Shown here: piece by piece, positions 10,205 to 19,413 of the stretch
How positions within the stretch are numbered: position 1 is the stretch's first letter
Layout of the letters: each line of letters begins with the position of its first letter
Origin: Planctomycetaceae bacterium
Lineage (GTDB): Bacteria > Planctomycetota > Planctomycetia > Planctomycetales > Planctomycetaceae
Length of the DNA: 54,576 nt
Direction of reading: 5' to 3'
Assembly (NCBI GenBank): GCA_020426505.1
Contig: JAGQPX010000037.1
Location: 1 to 54,576, forward strand
Made by a program: the position numbers and the translations under genes
The notes under the pieces: generated by a model
Databases searched by the model: none
The model's input: only the letters and a program-made list of their open reading frames with translations
What the model was told of the DNA's origin: nothing

Positions 10205-11260
10205 ATGTCCGAAGGCCGAACCATCTCGATCGCCGAATTGCAACAGTTTGTGCAGTCGTGTCTCACGTCGGTGAGTCTGGAGTCTGAACAGGCTGAGGAG
10301 TCAGCCAAGGCGCTCGCGACGACGGATGCGATGGGTGTCTTCACTCATGGGTCGAAACTGCTGGCCGGGTATCTCAAGAAGCTGCAAGGGGGCGGGTACG
10401 TGGCCTCTGCTCAGCCGACGATCGAACGTGAAGGTCCTGCTTGGGCCGTGGTCGACGGTCAGTCTGCGTTGGGACAAGTCGGGAGCTTGTTCAGCGTGCG
10501 TCTTGCCATGCAGAAGGCTCGACTGACAGGGATGGCGTACGTCGGACTCAGAAACGCCGGTCACATTGGCGCAGCCGGTTACTTCGCAGCGATGGCCGCA
10601 CGTGAAGGCTTCATTGCGATGGTGACCGGCAACGACATGCCGAGCGTCGCCGCTCCCGGTGCACGCAAGGCCGTCCTCGGCAGTAACCCGTTCGCCTATG
10701 CAGTCCCCGTGGCTGAAGGCGATCCGATCCTGCTCGACATCGCGACCGCGGCCGTCGCCGGAGGCAAAGTGTATGCGGCCATTCAGCGGGGTGAGGAGCT
10801 TCCGCCGACGTGGTTGATCGGTCCGGACGGCAAGCCGACAACCGATGGCAGTCTCTATCCTCGACAGGCAGTTCTCGCTCCGATGGGTGGCCACAAAGGG
10901 TACGGCTTTGGTTTGTGGTGCGAGATCCTCTCAGCCGTCGTCCCCGGTGGACACATGACATCGCAGGTCGGCAGTTGGATGTTTGATGATCCGAGCCGGC
11001 CGTCATGGCATAATGCTTCTTTCACATTGATGGACATCAACGCCATCGCAGAGCCGGCCGCGTTTCATCAGCGTCTTCGCCATTTGATCGATGAGATTCA
11101 TGCAGCACCACCTGCTGAGGGTGTGGAGCGCGTACTGCTCCCCGGCGAACGTGAGTGGGACAACTATCGACGGGCCGAATCGCACGGCATCAAGCTTCCG
11201 GCTGACGTGCACGAACACCTGCAAAGAGCTGCAGAGATGACCAGCACTCCATTTCCCTGA
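10205..11260 (+). CDS. Ldh2-family malate/lactate/ureidoglycolate-type dehydrogenase
   Basis: This 351-residue protein belongs to the Ldh2 (type 2 malate/lactate dehydrogenase) family, which reduces 2-oxoacids or 2,3-diketo acids with NAD(P)H using a fold unrelated to classical lactate dehydrogenase. Family signatures are THGSKLLAGYLKKLQGGG near residue 40, NAGHIGAAGYFA, GSNPFAYAVPV and HKGYGFGLWCEILS. Relatives include 2,3-diketo-L-gulonate reductase YiaK and delta1-piperideine-2-carboxylate reductase, so the substrate cannot be fixed by reading. It lies 3 bp after the 2-hydroxyacid dehydrogenase and 33 bp before the FAH-family hydrolase. That setting favours a role in sugar-acid degradation. 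Confidence 0.87.
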   Translation: MSEGRTISIAELQQFVQSCLTSVSLESEQAEESAKALATTDAMGVFTHGSKLLAGYLKKLQGGGYVASAQPTIEREGPAWAVVDGQSALGQVGSLFSVRLAMQKARLTGMAYVGLRNAGHIGAAGYFAAMAAREGFIAMVTGNDMPSVAAPGARKAVLGSNPFAYAVPVAEGDPILLDIATAAVAGGKVYAAIQRGEELPPTWLIGPDGKPTTDGSLYPRQAVLAPMGGHKGYGFGLWCEILSAVVPGGHMTSQVGSWMFDDPSRPSWHNASFTLMDINAIAEPAAFHQRLRHLIDEIHAAPPAEGVERVLLPGEREWDNYRRAESHGIKLPADVHEHLQRAAEMTSTPFP

Positions 11261-11293
11261 GATACACCGAAGCACACACAAGGAGACAACACC

Positions 11294-12103
11294 ATGAAGA
11301 TCATTCGCTTTCTCACCGACGCCGGAGCCGAAGGGCTCGGCTGTCTGCACGCAGACGACTCCGTCACCCGGCTCGATGGTGACCTGTTCGGTGATCTTGT
11401 CGACACGGGCGAGGCGGTCACGGTTGCCAAGCGACTTGCCCCAGTCGTTCCTCGGGACATCATCTGTATCGGCCTGAACTACCGTAAGCATGCGGACGAA
11501 GGGAACCAGCCGATCCCTGAGCATCCGGTCGTATTTATGAAGAACAGCGGCGCCCTGCAAAACCCGGATGACCCAATTGTCCTTCCGCGTCGGTTGAAGA
11601 GTGATGCCGTGGATTATGAGTGCGAACTCGCGGTCGTGCTCGGCAGGGAGTGTCACAACGTGTCGAAGGAGGACGCGCTGGACTATGTGCTGGGTTACAC
11701 GTGTGCCAACGATGTCAGTGCACGCGACTGGCAGATGAAGTACGGCGGCAGTCAATGGTGTCGCGGCAAGATGTTCGCCACGTTTTGTCCACTCGGCCCC
11801 TGTCTTGTGACTGCGGATGAGATCGCCAATCCGAACGAGTTGGGCATCCGCACGGTCCTCAACGGCCAGACGATGCAGGATTGGAACACGAATGACATGA
11901 TCTTCGATGTACCCACGTTGATCGAGTTCCTCAGCGGCAGCACGCGGCTCGCACCGGGGACTGTCATCCTGACCGGCACACCCCACGGCGTGGGTGGAGC
12001 ACGCAAGCCCCCCGTCTTCCTGCAACCGGGAGACACGGTCACGATTGAGATCGACAGCATCGGCGCGTTGACCAACCCCGTGATCGCCGAAGACGCGGGG
12101 TAA
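11294..12103 (+). CDS. Fumarylacetoacetate hydrolase-family protein
   Basis: This 269-residue cytoplasmic protein belongs to the FAH family, which cleaves C-C bonds in 2,4-diketo acids or handles enol/keto acids with a divalent metal. The core motif GLNYRKHADEGN is followed by the acidic metal ligands in DYECELAVVLG, then ANDVSARDWQ and the C-terminal LTGTPHGVGGARKPP. It resembles 2,4-diketo-3-deoxy-L-rhamnonate or -fuconate hydrolases, which split such acids to pyruvate and lactate. The start is supported by AAGGAG nine bases upstream. With the dehydrogenases and SDR around it, a non-phosphorylative deoxysugar-acid route is a reasonable guess. Catechol meta-cleavage hydratases share this fold and remain an alternative. 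Confidence 0.88.
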   Translation: MKIIRFLTDAGAEGLGCLHADDSVTRLDGDLFGDLVDTGEAVTVAKRLAPVVPRDIICIGLNYRKHADEGNQPIPEHPVVFMKNSGALQNPDDPIVLPRRLKSDAVDYECELAVVLGRECHNVSKEDALDYVLGYTCANDVSARDWQMKYGGSQWCRGKMFATFCPLGPCLVTADEIANPNELGIRTVLNGQTMQDWNTNDMIFDVPTLIEFLSGSTRLAPGTVILTGTPHGVGGARKPPVFLQPGDTVTIEIDSIGALTNPVIAEDAG

Positions 12104-12106
12104 CGC

Positions 12107-13414
12107 ATGAGGTGCCTGGGCATCGACATCGGGTCAACCAGCATCAAAGGAGCCGTGCTCGATCTGGAGCAGCGGTCCGTCGGTACGCCCGTGTCGTCCC
12201 CGTTCCCCGCGCCGATCGCCAGTCTCCCCGAAGGCTGGGTTGAGATCGAGCCGCAGGCCGTCTGTAAGTCTGTCGATGAGGTGATTGCAACGTTGATGGA
12301 ACAGGCACCGTATGCAGACCGGTTACTGTTCTCCGGTCAGATGGGCGGCCTGATCCTGATCGATGACCGGGCTCAACCTCTGACGAACTACATCTCTTGG
12401 CGCGATCAACGGACGCTGGCGGGCGGTGATTCGGACGAGCCGTCATTTGATGAGGTTCGCTCACGTTGGGAAGAAGCGGCCTATTTCGAGACTCTCGGTC
12501 ACGAACTGCAAGCGGGGTCGACGACGACACTGTTGCATTGGCTGCACAAGCAGGAACGCCTTCCGTCACATGCCATGCCGGTCACGATTGCTGACTTCGT
12601 GATCGCAAAGCTGGTCGGTCACCCGATCACGATGCATGCCACGCACGCGATCGGGATGCTCGACCTCTCGCGAGACGTGTGGCATCGGGAGGCTCTGGAG
12701 TGCATCGGACTACAACACCTGCGACTCCCCGAGTTGGCTTTCGACGAGCGTGCTGTCGGAACAGCAAGCGTTGTTGGACGCGAGTTTGTGGTGCATGGCT
12801 CTTATGGCGATCAACAATGTGCCTTGCGCGGTGCAGGTCTGAAACGTGGTGAGCTGTCTCTCAACATTTCGACCGGGTCGCAAGTCAGCCGGCGGACGGC
12901 TGCGTTCCAACCGGGTGACTACCAGAGCCGGAAGTTCTTCGGCGGTGATTACCTCGACACGATCACGCATCTCCCCGCAGGGCGATCGCTGAATGTGCTT
13001 GTTGATCTGCTGACGGAACTGGCCCGGGCGGAAGGTGTCTCGCTGAACGATCCCTGGAAGTCGATCCAGTCCAAAGTCGCTGAGGTTGAGGAGACGAATC
13101 TGGAAGTCGATCTGGCGTTCTTCAATGGTCCGCTCGGTGATCGAGGCAGCATCATGGGCATCACGACCGAGAACCTGAACGTCGGGCACCTCTTTCATGC
13201 ATCATTCCGTGCGATGGCGGACAATGCCTTTTTAGTGTCTCATCGTTTTGGTCCTGCGGACTGGACGGCTGTCGTGCTCTCCGGAGGCATCACACAGTCG
13301 TCGCCATTGCTGCGAACACTCATCGAACAACGCTTCTCGCTGCCGATTCGCGAGTCGGCTGGCGAGGAAACCCTGTTAGGATTACTGGAGATCGCCCGAT
13401 CCACCCTGAACTGA
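12107..13414 (+). CDS. FGGY-family carbohydrate kinase
   Basis: This 435-residue sugar kinase has the actin/hexokinase-like N-terminal phosphate loop GIDIGSTSIKGAVLD and a second nucleotide-binding part with LSLNISTGSQVS and VVLSGGITQSSPLL. It would phosphorylate a ketose or polyol with ATP. It is somewhat shorter than the roughly 500 residues of XylB or GlpK and looks closer to the sedoheptulokinase-like branch. It starts 3 bp after the FAH gene, so the two are likely co-translated. Its presence beside dehydrogenases that act on free acids suggests that the island handles more than one intermediate or two branches. The substrate is not determinable here. Confidence 0.85.
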   Translation: MRCLGIDIGSTSIKGAVLDLEQRSVGTPVSSPFPAPIASLPEGWVEIEPQAVCKSVDEVIATLMEQAPYADRLLFSGQMGGLILIDDRAQPLTNYISWRDQRTLAGGDSDEPSFDEVRSRWEEAAYFETLGHELQAGSTTTLLHWLHKQERLPSHAMPVTIADFVIAKLVGHPITMHATHAIGMLDLSRDVWHREALECIGLQHLRLPELAFDERAVGTASVVGREFVVHGSYGDQQCALRGAGLKRGELSLNISTGSQVSRRTAAFQPGDYQSRKFFGGDYLDTITHLPAGRSLNVLVDLLTELARAEGVSLNDPWKSIQSKVAEVEETNLEVDLAFFNGPLGDRGSIMGITTENLNVGHLFHASFRAMADNAFLVSHRFGPADWTAVVLSGGITQSSPLLRTLIEQRFSLPIRESAGEETLLGLLEIARSTLN

Positions 13415-13439
13415 CTCACCGACGCTCGTGAGGCACGAC

Positions 13440-15173
13440 ATGCAAAAACTCATCGATGAAACATGGTTGCTGGCTCTGTGGCTGATTGCAGGAGTCTGTA
13501 CCTCATTCGCGGCAGACGTTCATCCTCTCTATGGAGCCGATACGCAGGATGATGCTGAGACCCGCTTTATCGACAACTCGCTGATCGTGGCTCCGGAGTA
13601 CCCGTGCACCTGGCCTGCCTATCCCTTTCCACGTTATTCGATCGTGCATCAGCAGACCATCGGACCGGACAGCTCGTACAACGTTGATGTGCTTTTCATC
13701 GACGGAAACACCGGGACACAACTCGATGTGCCGCCGCATTCGGTCGCACGTCCGGAACTGAAACGAGAGAAGTCGGGGCCGCTCGGATTGGCCTACACGG
13801 ACAAGATTGAACCGTGGCAGTTCGGTGGCGAGGCGTGCGTTGTCGATGTGCGTGACCTACTCGATCAGGCGCCGAAGGGAATCAGCCCACTCGTTCGTTC
13901 GGAGCATGTCGAGAGGTTTGAAGGCCAGCATCGCAAAGTCGGATTCGGCGATGTGGTCCTGTTCCGCAGTGACTACTCAGATCGTTACTACCAACCACTG
14001 CCCGAAGGGCGGAGATACATCGCGGAGATCCTCGACCGTCAGGCTCCCGGCTATCCCGATCCGGACCCGGACTGCATGGACCTGCTGGGTCAGCGAGGCG
14101 TGCTCACGCTCGGCACGGACAGTGCCAGCATGGGTCCGCTCCCCGATCTCGCGGAGCCCACACACTACGCCGGTCTCAAGTACGGCATGATCTGGACCGA
14201 GGGAGCGACCAATCTGGGTGAGTTGCCTCCGACCGGAGCGTTCTACTGCCTGCTCGCACCAAAGCATGAGGATGGACCCTACAGCGAAGGGCGTGCCTTC
14301 TCGATTGTCGGAGGTGAACTGCCTCAGCGGCTGATCGATGCCTGCCGCAACAAGCGGGCGGTCGATCTGTCTCCCACGCTTTCGCCCCGGTTGCCGATCA
14401 CGTCACCGGGGATCGGCACGGGGAATCATCGACAGGTCTATCTGAAGATCGATTTCCTGTACTCCGACTATCTCGACATGTGGCATCACACGCATCTGAT
14501 GGACGCGATGGCGGGCACACACCTCGTTCCCCCCGCGTATGCACTCCCGGCGGATGATCACCCGGTCCCCTATGCCCCCGAGGTGCGAGGTTGGCTCGAA
14601 GCCTATGAGAAGACGTACGGACCGCGCGGCGTCAGCACGATGACGACCGAGCAGGTCCCCATCGACTGGACCTGCGGCGACGCTCGTGTGATTGATGTCA
14701 CCTCACTCGTCGGCTCGACGGATGCGTCTCAGTGGCCTGCGTCTCCGGAGATCACGGTCGACCACATCAAAGCATATGAACGCTCGAAGGGAGAGTTGCA
14801 ACCCGGAGAGGTTGTCATCTTTCGGACCGGCCACATCGACAAACACCTGCGCCCTGCACCGGACGATCTGGGCATGTGGCAGGACCCGCTGGCCGGCAAG
14901 TCCGAGGGGTGGCCTGCTCCCGGCCCGGAGGCCATCGTCTATCTGAAGTCCAAAGGCATCCGCTGTGTCGCGACCGACGCTCCTGACCTGGGGGGCGTCG
15001 AGCCTCGACGGGCACTGATGACCTATTGGGCTCTCGGATCACGCGAGATGGTGGGTGTCGAATTTCTGCACAACGTCGCAGCGGTGCCTGAGAAGGGGGC
15101 CTATTTCCTCTTCGCCTCGGTCAAGGTCCGGGACTGCCACGGTGGTCCAGGTCGCGCGATTGTGCTCTATTGA
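13440..15173 (+). CDS. Exported tandem cyclase-family protein (two PF04199-like halves)
   Basis: About 577 residues with an N-terminal signal sequence (LLALWLIAGVCTSFAAD), so it acts outside the cytoplasm. Two successive domains resemble the cyclase/kynurenine formamidase/isatin hydrolase fold. Each has an altered form of the family metal motif HxGTHxDxPxH: NTGTQLDVPPH near residue 90 and AMAGTHLVPPAY near residue 357. The C-terminal features of the fold, such as GVLTLGTDSASMG and GIRCVATDAP, recur in each half. The ATG at 13440 is preferred over the GTG at 13428 because GTGAGG then serves as ribosome site six bases upstream. It sits between the kinase and the transporter genes. Cleavage of an amide or lactone before uptake is possible, but the ligand losses leave activity in doubt. 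Confidence 0.75.
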   Translation: MQKLIDETWLLALWLIAGVCTSFAADVHPLYGADTQDDAETRFIDNSLIVAPEYPCTWPAYPFPRYSIVHQQTIGPDSSYNVDVLFIDGNTGTQLDVPPHSVARPELKREKSGPLGLAYTDKIEPWQFGGEACVVDVRDLLDQAPKGISPLVRSEHVERFEGQHRKVGFGDVVLFRSDYSDRYYQPLPEGRRYIAEILDRQAPGYPDPDPDCMDLLGQRGVLTLGTDSASMGPLPDLAEPTHYAGLKYGMIWTEGATNLGELPPTGAFYCLLAPKHEDGPYSEGRAFSIVGGELPQRLIDACRNKRAVDLSPTLSPRLPITSPGIGTGNHRQVYLKIDFLYSDYLDMWHHTHLMDAMAGTHLVPPAYALPADDHPVPYAPEVRGWLEAYEKTYGPRGVSTMTTEQVPIDWTCGDARVIDVTSLVGSTDASQWPASPEITVDHIKAYERSKGELQPGEVVIFRTGHIDKHLRPAPDDLGMWQDPLAGKSEGWPAPGPEAIVYLKSKGIRCVATDAPDLGGVEPRRALMTYWALGSREMVGVEFLHNVAAVPEKGAYFLFASVKVRDCHGGPGRAIVLY

Positions 15174-15197
15174 TTCACTCCCGGAAGGCTCAACCGG

Positions 15198-16478
15198 ATG
15201 ATGCAAGACAACCTCGAACGAACGACGTTGAAGAAGGTCGCATGGCGGATTGTTCCGTTCCTGTGCCTTCTCTACCTGCTCAACATCCTCGATCGGGCCA
15301 ACGTGGGCTTTGCCCGCCTGACGATGCAGGAAGACCTGGGGCTGAGTCAGGCAACGTTCGATCTCGGGTACGGGATGTTCTATCTGGGTTATCTCATCTT
15401 CGAAGTCCCCAGTAATCTCCTGATGACAAAAGTGGGGGCCCGTCGATGGATCGCCCGGATCATGATCTCGTGGGGAATCATCTCCGCGATGACCATGCTC
15501 GCACGCGACCAATGGACCTTCTACGGACTGCGAATCCTGCTGGGCATTGCCGAAGCCGGGTTCTTTCCGGGAATCATTCTCTACCTCAGTTACTGGTTCC
15601 CCGATCGGGAGCGTGGCAAGGTGACGGCGTTCTTCATGTTGGCGATCGGCTTGGCGAGCGTGTTCGGCAACCCAATCTCCGGACTCATCATGCAGTATCT
15701 GGATACCGTCGCTGGTTTACATGGCTGGCAGTGGTTGTTCCTGCTGGAAGGCATTCCCTCAATGTTGGTCGGCTTCGTGGTGCTGTGGTATCTGACCGAT
15801 CGTCCGCAGGATGCAGACTGGCTGTCCGATGAGGAACGCAATTGGCTGGTGAACCGCATGCAGCAGGAGGAGGACCACCGTCGTAAAGTGCATCAAGCCG
15901 ATCGACTCGGGGCCATGCTGCAAGGGCGTGTCTGGTTGTTGATCGCCATCTATTTCACCGTCGCCGTCGGTGCTAACGCAGGCGGTGCCTACTTCCCGAC
16001 ACTCATCAAAGAGCAGTTCACCGATTTGAACAAGTTCCAGATCGGGCTTCTGAGTGCGTTGCCGCATTTGTGTGCGGTCGTGGCCATGTCACTCGTCGGC
16101 ATCAGTTCGGATCGCACGGGGGAGCGACGCTGGCATCTCGCCGGATCTGCGATCGCAGCGGCTGGAGGCTGGAGTCTGGTCGCCTGGGGACCCTCTCCGA
16201 TCGTCGCCATGATCGGGCTCTGCCTCGCACAAGCCGGCATGATGAGTATGTTGCCCGTGTTCTGGACACTGCCGAGCGCGTTCCTCACGGGGGCGGCAGC
16301 TGCTGGCGGGATCGCACTCATCAATTCGGTCGCCAACATTGGCGGCTTCTTCGGGGCAACGATATTGGGTCAGTTTGGCCTGTGGTCGATGGCCGGATTC
16401 CTGCTCGCCGGGGCTGCGATGACATCGCTGGTTGCCCCTTCTCATCACTTGATTCAAACGGCGGACGATCATGACTGA
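15198..16478 (+). CDS. MFS transporter, anion:cation symporter-like
   Basis: This 426-residue inner-membrane protein has about twelve hydrophobic spans. The first loop (NILDRANVGFARLTMQEDL) and the following segments (GYLIFEVPSNLLMTKVGARR, GIAEAGFFPGIILYLSYWF) match the ACS family of the major facilitator superfamily, whose members import organic anions such as hexuronates, galactarate, tartrate and phthalate. It would bring the pathway substrate into the cell by proton symport. It starts 24 bp after the exported cyclase-like gene, and its last codons overlap the SDR start by 8 bp (ATGACTGA at 16471-16478), a sign of translational coupling. The acid-type transporter family supports a sugar acid or related carboxylate as substrate. 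Confidence 0.9.
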   Translation: MMQDNLERTTLKKVAWRIVPFLCLLYLLNILDRANVGFARLTMQEDLGLSQATFDLGYGMFYLGYLIFEVPSNLLMTKVGARRWIARIMISWGIISAMTMLARDQWTFYGLRILLGIAEAGFFPGIILYLSYWFPDRERGKVTAFFMLAIGLASVFGNPISGLIMQYLDTVAGLHGWQWLFLLEGIPSMLVGFVVLWYLTDRPQDADWLSDEERNWLVNRMQQEEDHRRKVHQADRLGAMLQGRVWLLIAIYFTVAVGANAGGAYFPTLIKEQFTDLNKFQIGLLSALPHLCAVVAMSLVGISSDRTGERRWHLAGSAIAAAGGWSLVAWGPSPIVAMIGLCLAQAGMMSMLPVFWTLPSAFLTGAAAAGGIALINSVANIGGFFGATILGQFGLWSMAGFLLAGAAMTSLVAPSHHLIQTADDHD

Positions 16479-17304
16479 AGCACTCTTCGAACTCACAGGA
16501 AAGGTGGCCGTCGTTTCGGGGGCTGCACAGGGAATGGGCCGTGCCACGGCCCTTGCGGTCGCTCAACACGGGGCTGATGTTGTGCTCGTCGATCGCAACC
16601 GCAAGGGGGCAGAGTCGACAGGTGAGCAAATTCGGTCGCTAGGTCGTCGCACGTTGGTGACCGAGACGAACGTCTCCGATCCCGCAGCCATCGCCGAGTT
16701 GTTCCAGCAGGTCGATGCGGAGTTTGGCCAGGTCGACTTCCTCGGCAACATCGCGGGAGACGGCTGCCTGTCGAAACCGGAGGATCTGACCATCGACGAC
16801 CTGCATCGCGTGCTCCAGAATCTCGCCGTGGGTCGCTTTGCGATGTGTCAGGAAGCCGGACGCCGCATGCTCGCTCAGGGACGGGGCTCAATCATGAACA
16901 TCGGCTCGCTCGCCAGCAGCACTGCTCTCGGGAGAGGTCACATTGCCTACAGCATGGCGATGGGAGCGGTGGTGCAGATGACACGAGAGTTGAGTACCGA
17001 GTGGAGCTATCGCGGTGTTCGCGTGAACTGTGTCACTCCCGCTCAAGTGGTGAATCCCAGTCTGACCGCACGCATGCAAGATGATCCCACGTTGGAGGGA
17101 CGTTTCCTGCGAGGCATCCCCGCCGGCCGCATGGGGCAACCGCAAGACATTGCAGGCCTCGCCGTGCTGTTGGCGTCCGATGCCTCCGCGTGGATCACAG
17201 GAGCCATCATCCCCATGGACGGCGGCAACATGGCCATGAACGCCGGCGGCACCCCAGGGCATGAGGAACGGACAGTGCAGTCGTTTCGATCGGAGGAACG
17301 ATGA
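16471..17304 (+). CDS. SDR-family oxidoreductase with altered catalytic lysine
   Basis: This 277-residue short-chain dehydrogenase/reductase has the cofactor motif GAAQGMGRA at residues 17-25, an acidic D41 after the second strand that favours NAD(H), a NIAG turn at 93-96 and Ser146 in NIGSLAS. The catalytic tyrosine is Y160, but the expected lysine four residues later is methionine (YSMAM, residues 160-164); the codon is ATG at 16960-16962. The rest of the fold, including the C-terminal WITGAIIPMDGG, is intact. It overlaps the transporter gene by 8 bp. In sugar-acid pathways an SDR oxidises a 2-keto-3-deoxy acid before FAH-type cleavage, which would fit. Whether this copy is active is uncertain. 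Confidence 0.88.
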   Translation: MTEALFELTGKVAVVSGAAQGMGRATALAVAQHGADVVLVDRNRKGAESTGEQIRSLGRRTLVTETNVSDPAAIAELFQQVDAEFGQVDFLGNIAGDGCLSKPEDLTIDDLHRVLQNLAVGRFAMCQEAGRRMLAQGRGSIMNIGSLASSTALGRGHIAYSMAMGAVVQMTRELSTEWSYRGVRVNCVTPAQVVNPSLTARMQDDPTLEGRFLRGIPAGRMGQPQDIAGLAVLLASDASAWITGAIIPMDGGNMAMNAGGTPGHEERTVQSFRSEER

Positions 17305-17401
17305 GTTGCGATTTAAGACGCCATTGCTCCAAATGACAACCCGCATCGGCCGTATGCTCCGCTCACTGATTCGAGTGATTCAATCCAGGAAATAAGTTGA
17401 C

Positions 17402-19408
17402 ATGTCCTCTGTCCGCATCGCCCCCTCTTTCCCCACTTCCGACTGCCCACTCCCCACTGCCCTCTCCCTCTACCACACGATGCAGTTGATCCGGCAGACC
17501 GAGCAGGAGCTTGCCCGGTGTCATCAGCGTGGCCTCGTGCATGGCGCGTGTCATACCTACGTCGGCGAGGAGGCGATTGCGACCGGCGTGTGCGCTCATC
17601 TGACGGAGCAGGACGTGGTTTTCTCGACGCATCGGGGACATGGTCACGCACTGGCGAAAGGAATGCCTCCACGGGAACTCATGGCCGAATTGTTTGGTCG
17701 TGAAACCGGTTGCTCACGCGGTCGTGGGGGAAGCATGCACCTGTTCTCGCCGGAGATCGGCATGATGGGGACGAGCGGGATCGTCGGCCCGTGCATCCTG
17801 CAGGCCTGTGGCGGTGGGTACAGTTCCAAGGTTCTGCAGAACGGAACGGTCGCTGTCGCGTTCTTCGGCGACGGAGCCGTGAATAACGGAGCGTTCCACG
17901 AAGGCCTCAACATGGCCAGCATCTGGAACCTGCCGGTGTTGTTTGTTTGCGAGAACAATCAGTATGCGACGGAGGTGCCCTTCATCTACTCCAGTGGCAA
18001 CCCGAGCGTCGGCTCGCGTGGAGCGGCCTACGGGATGCCGGGCTTTGAGGTCGATGGCAATGATGTGTTGGAGGTGCATCGTGTGGCCGGTGACGCGATC
18101 GCACGGGCGCGTGCCGGTGAGGGGCCAACACTTCTTGAATGCAAGACCTACCGCACTCGTGCTCACGCAGAAGGCATGGTCGACTTTACCTATCGCACGA
18201 AGGAAGAGGTCGCAGAATGGAAAGAGCGGTGCCCGATTCAGAGGCTACGCACAGCCGTTGAAGGAATCGAGGATGCTGCGTCTCAGCTGGATGCGATTGA
18301 CGAAGAGGTAACAAAGACCGTCGCTGAAGCTCGTGAGTTCGCAGAGTCCAGTCCGCCACCGGCTCCAGCGACTGCCACCAATCATGTGTATGCGACACCC
18401 GTGAGTCAGCCGCCCACTCCACCGCAATCGGATCGTGAGTTGACATTTGTCGCGGCGACGCTGGAGGCGCTGGAACATGCGATGGCAGCCGATCCGGGCA
18501 TCTTTGTCATGGGTGAAGGCATCGGTGCCCGGGGCGGCAACTTCATGACGACGCTCGGCCTTTACGACAAGTACGGACCGGACCGACTCTGTGACACGCC
18601 GATTTGTGAGCGTGGATTCGTCGGTCTCGGCTGCGGAGCCGCCATGACGGGGACGCGTCCGGTGATCGACTTCATGTTCATCGACTTCATCAACGATGCG
18701 TTCGGCGAACTCGTCAATCAGATTGCCAAGATGCAGTACATGAGCAGCGGTCGCCTGAAGATGCCCATCCTGCTTCGCGGATGCGGCGGCGTAGGACACT
18801 CGGCTGCGACACATCATTCGGGCATGTACCACTCGATCTACTCACACATCCCCGGTTTGCGGGTCGTACTTCCGTCAACTCCCACCGATGCCAAAGGGCT
18901 GATGGCTCACGCGCTGCGGAGTGACGATCCGGTCCTGTTCCTGGAACACCGTGAATTGATGTCGACCAAGGGACCTGTGCCGGAGGAGCATTACGAGATC
19001 CCCTTCGGTCGGGCACGTGTTATGCGTTCGGGCCGCGATGTGACCGTCGTGGCGCTCTCGCTGATGGTTCAGCACACACTCAAGGCAGCTGAGCAACTCG
19101 CGCAGGAAGGGATCTCCGTCGAGATCGTCGATCCCCGCACGGTCTCGCCGTTGGATACGAACAGCATTCTGCAGTCAGTGGCGAAGACCGGACGATTGCT
19201 GATCGTTGACGAGGCGTTTGGTCCTTGCGGCCTTGCCTCCGAGATTGCCGCCCATGTGGCGGATGCCGGATTCGATGATCTTGACGCACCGATCAAACGA
19301 CTCCATGGAGCCTTCGCGCCGACGCCTTATGCTCCCGAATTGGAGAGTCATGTCGTTCCCAACGCTGGAACCATCACACAGGCCATTCACGATCTGATGC
19401 AGGAGTAG
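17402..19408 (+). CDS. Fused 2-oxoacid (or acetoin) dehydrogenase E1, alpha and beta parts
   Basis: This 668-residue thiamine-diphosphate enzyme joins both E1 subunits in one chain. The alpha part covers about residues 22-310 and has the ThDP/Mg motif starting GDGAVNNGAFHEG near residue 158 and closing with CENNQYA. A Pro/Ala-rich linker near 318-342 leads to the beta part (about 345-668), with the catalytic-type Glu in TPICERGFVGLGCGAAMTG and LFLEHRELM. It would decarboxylate a 2-oxoacid, or cleave acetoin, and pass the acyl group to the E2 encoded 5 bp downstream. The first 20 or so residues are Ser/Pro-rich and come from repeat-like DNA. A 97 bp gap separates it from the SDR. No E3 gene is in the window. 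Confidence 0.88.
   Translation: MSSVRIAPSFPTSDCPLPTALSLYHTMQLIRQTEQELARCHQRGLVHGACHTYVGEEAIATGVCAHLTEQDVVFSTHRGHGHALAKGMPPRELMAELFGRETGCSRGRGGSMHLFSPEIGMMGTSGIVGPCILQACGGGYSSKVLQNGTVAVAFFGDGAVNNGAFHEGLNMASIWNLPVLFVCENNQYATEVPFIYSSGNPSVGSRGAAYGMPGFEVDGNDVLEVHRVAGDAIARARAGEGPTLLECKTYRTRAHAEGMVDFTYRTKEEVAEWKERCPIQRLRTAVEGIEDAASQLDAIDEEVTKTVAEAREFAESSPPPAPATATNHVYATPVSQPPTPPQSDRELTFVAATLEALEHAMAADPGIFVMGEGIGARGGNFMTTLGLYDKYGPDRLCDTPICERGFVGLGCGAAMTGTRPVIDFMFIDFINDAFGELVNQIAKMQYMSSGRLKMPILLRGCGGVGHSAATHHSGMYHSIYSHIPGLRVVLPSTPTDAKGLMAHALRSDDPVLFLEHRELMSTKGPVPEEHYEIPFGRARVMRSGRDVTVVALSLMVQHTLKAAEQLAQEGISVEIVDPRTVSPLDTNSILQSVAKTGRLLIVDEAFGPCGLASEIAAHVADAGFDDLDAPIKRLHGAFAPTPYAPELESHVVPNAGTITQAIHDLMQE
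17419..17470. repeat. C/T-rich simple repeat at the start of the E1 gene
   Basis: The run of CCCC, CACT, CCCCACTT and CCCACTCCCCACTG units within the first codons of the E1 gene belongs to a planctomycete simple-repeat type; its minus-strand reading gives SGEWAVGSGERG. It encodes the Ser/Pro-rich residues before the conserved E1 alpha domain, which starts near ALSLYHTMQLIRQTE. The true start could therefore lie within or after it. Confidence 0.6.
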
Positions 19409-19413
19409 CCGTC

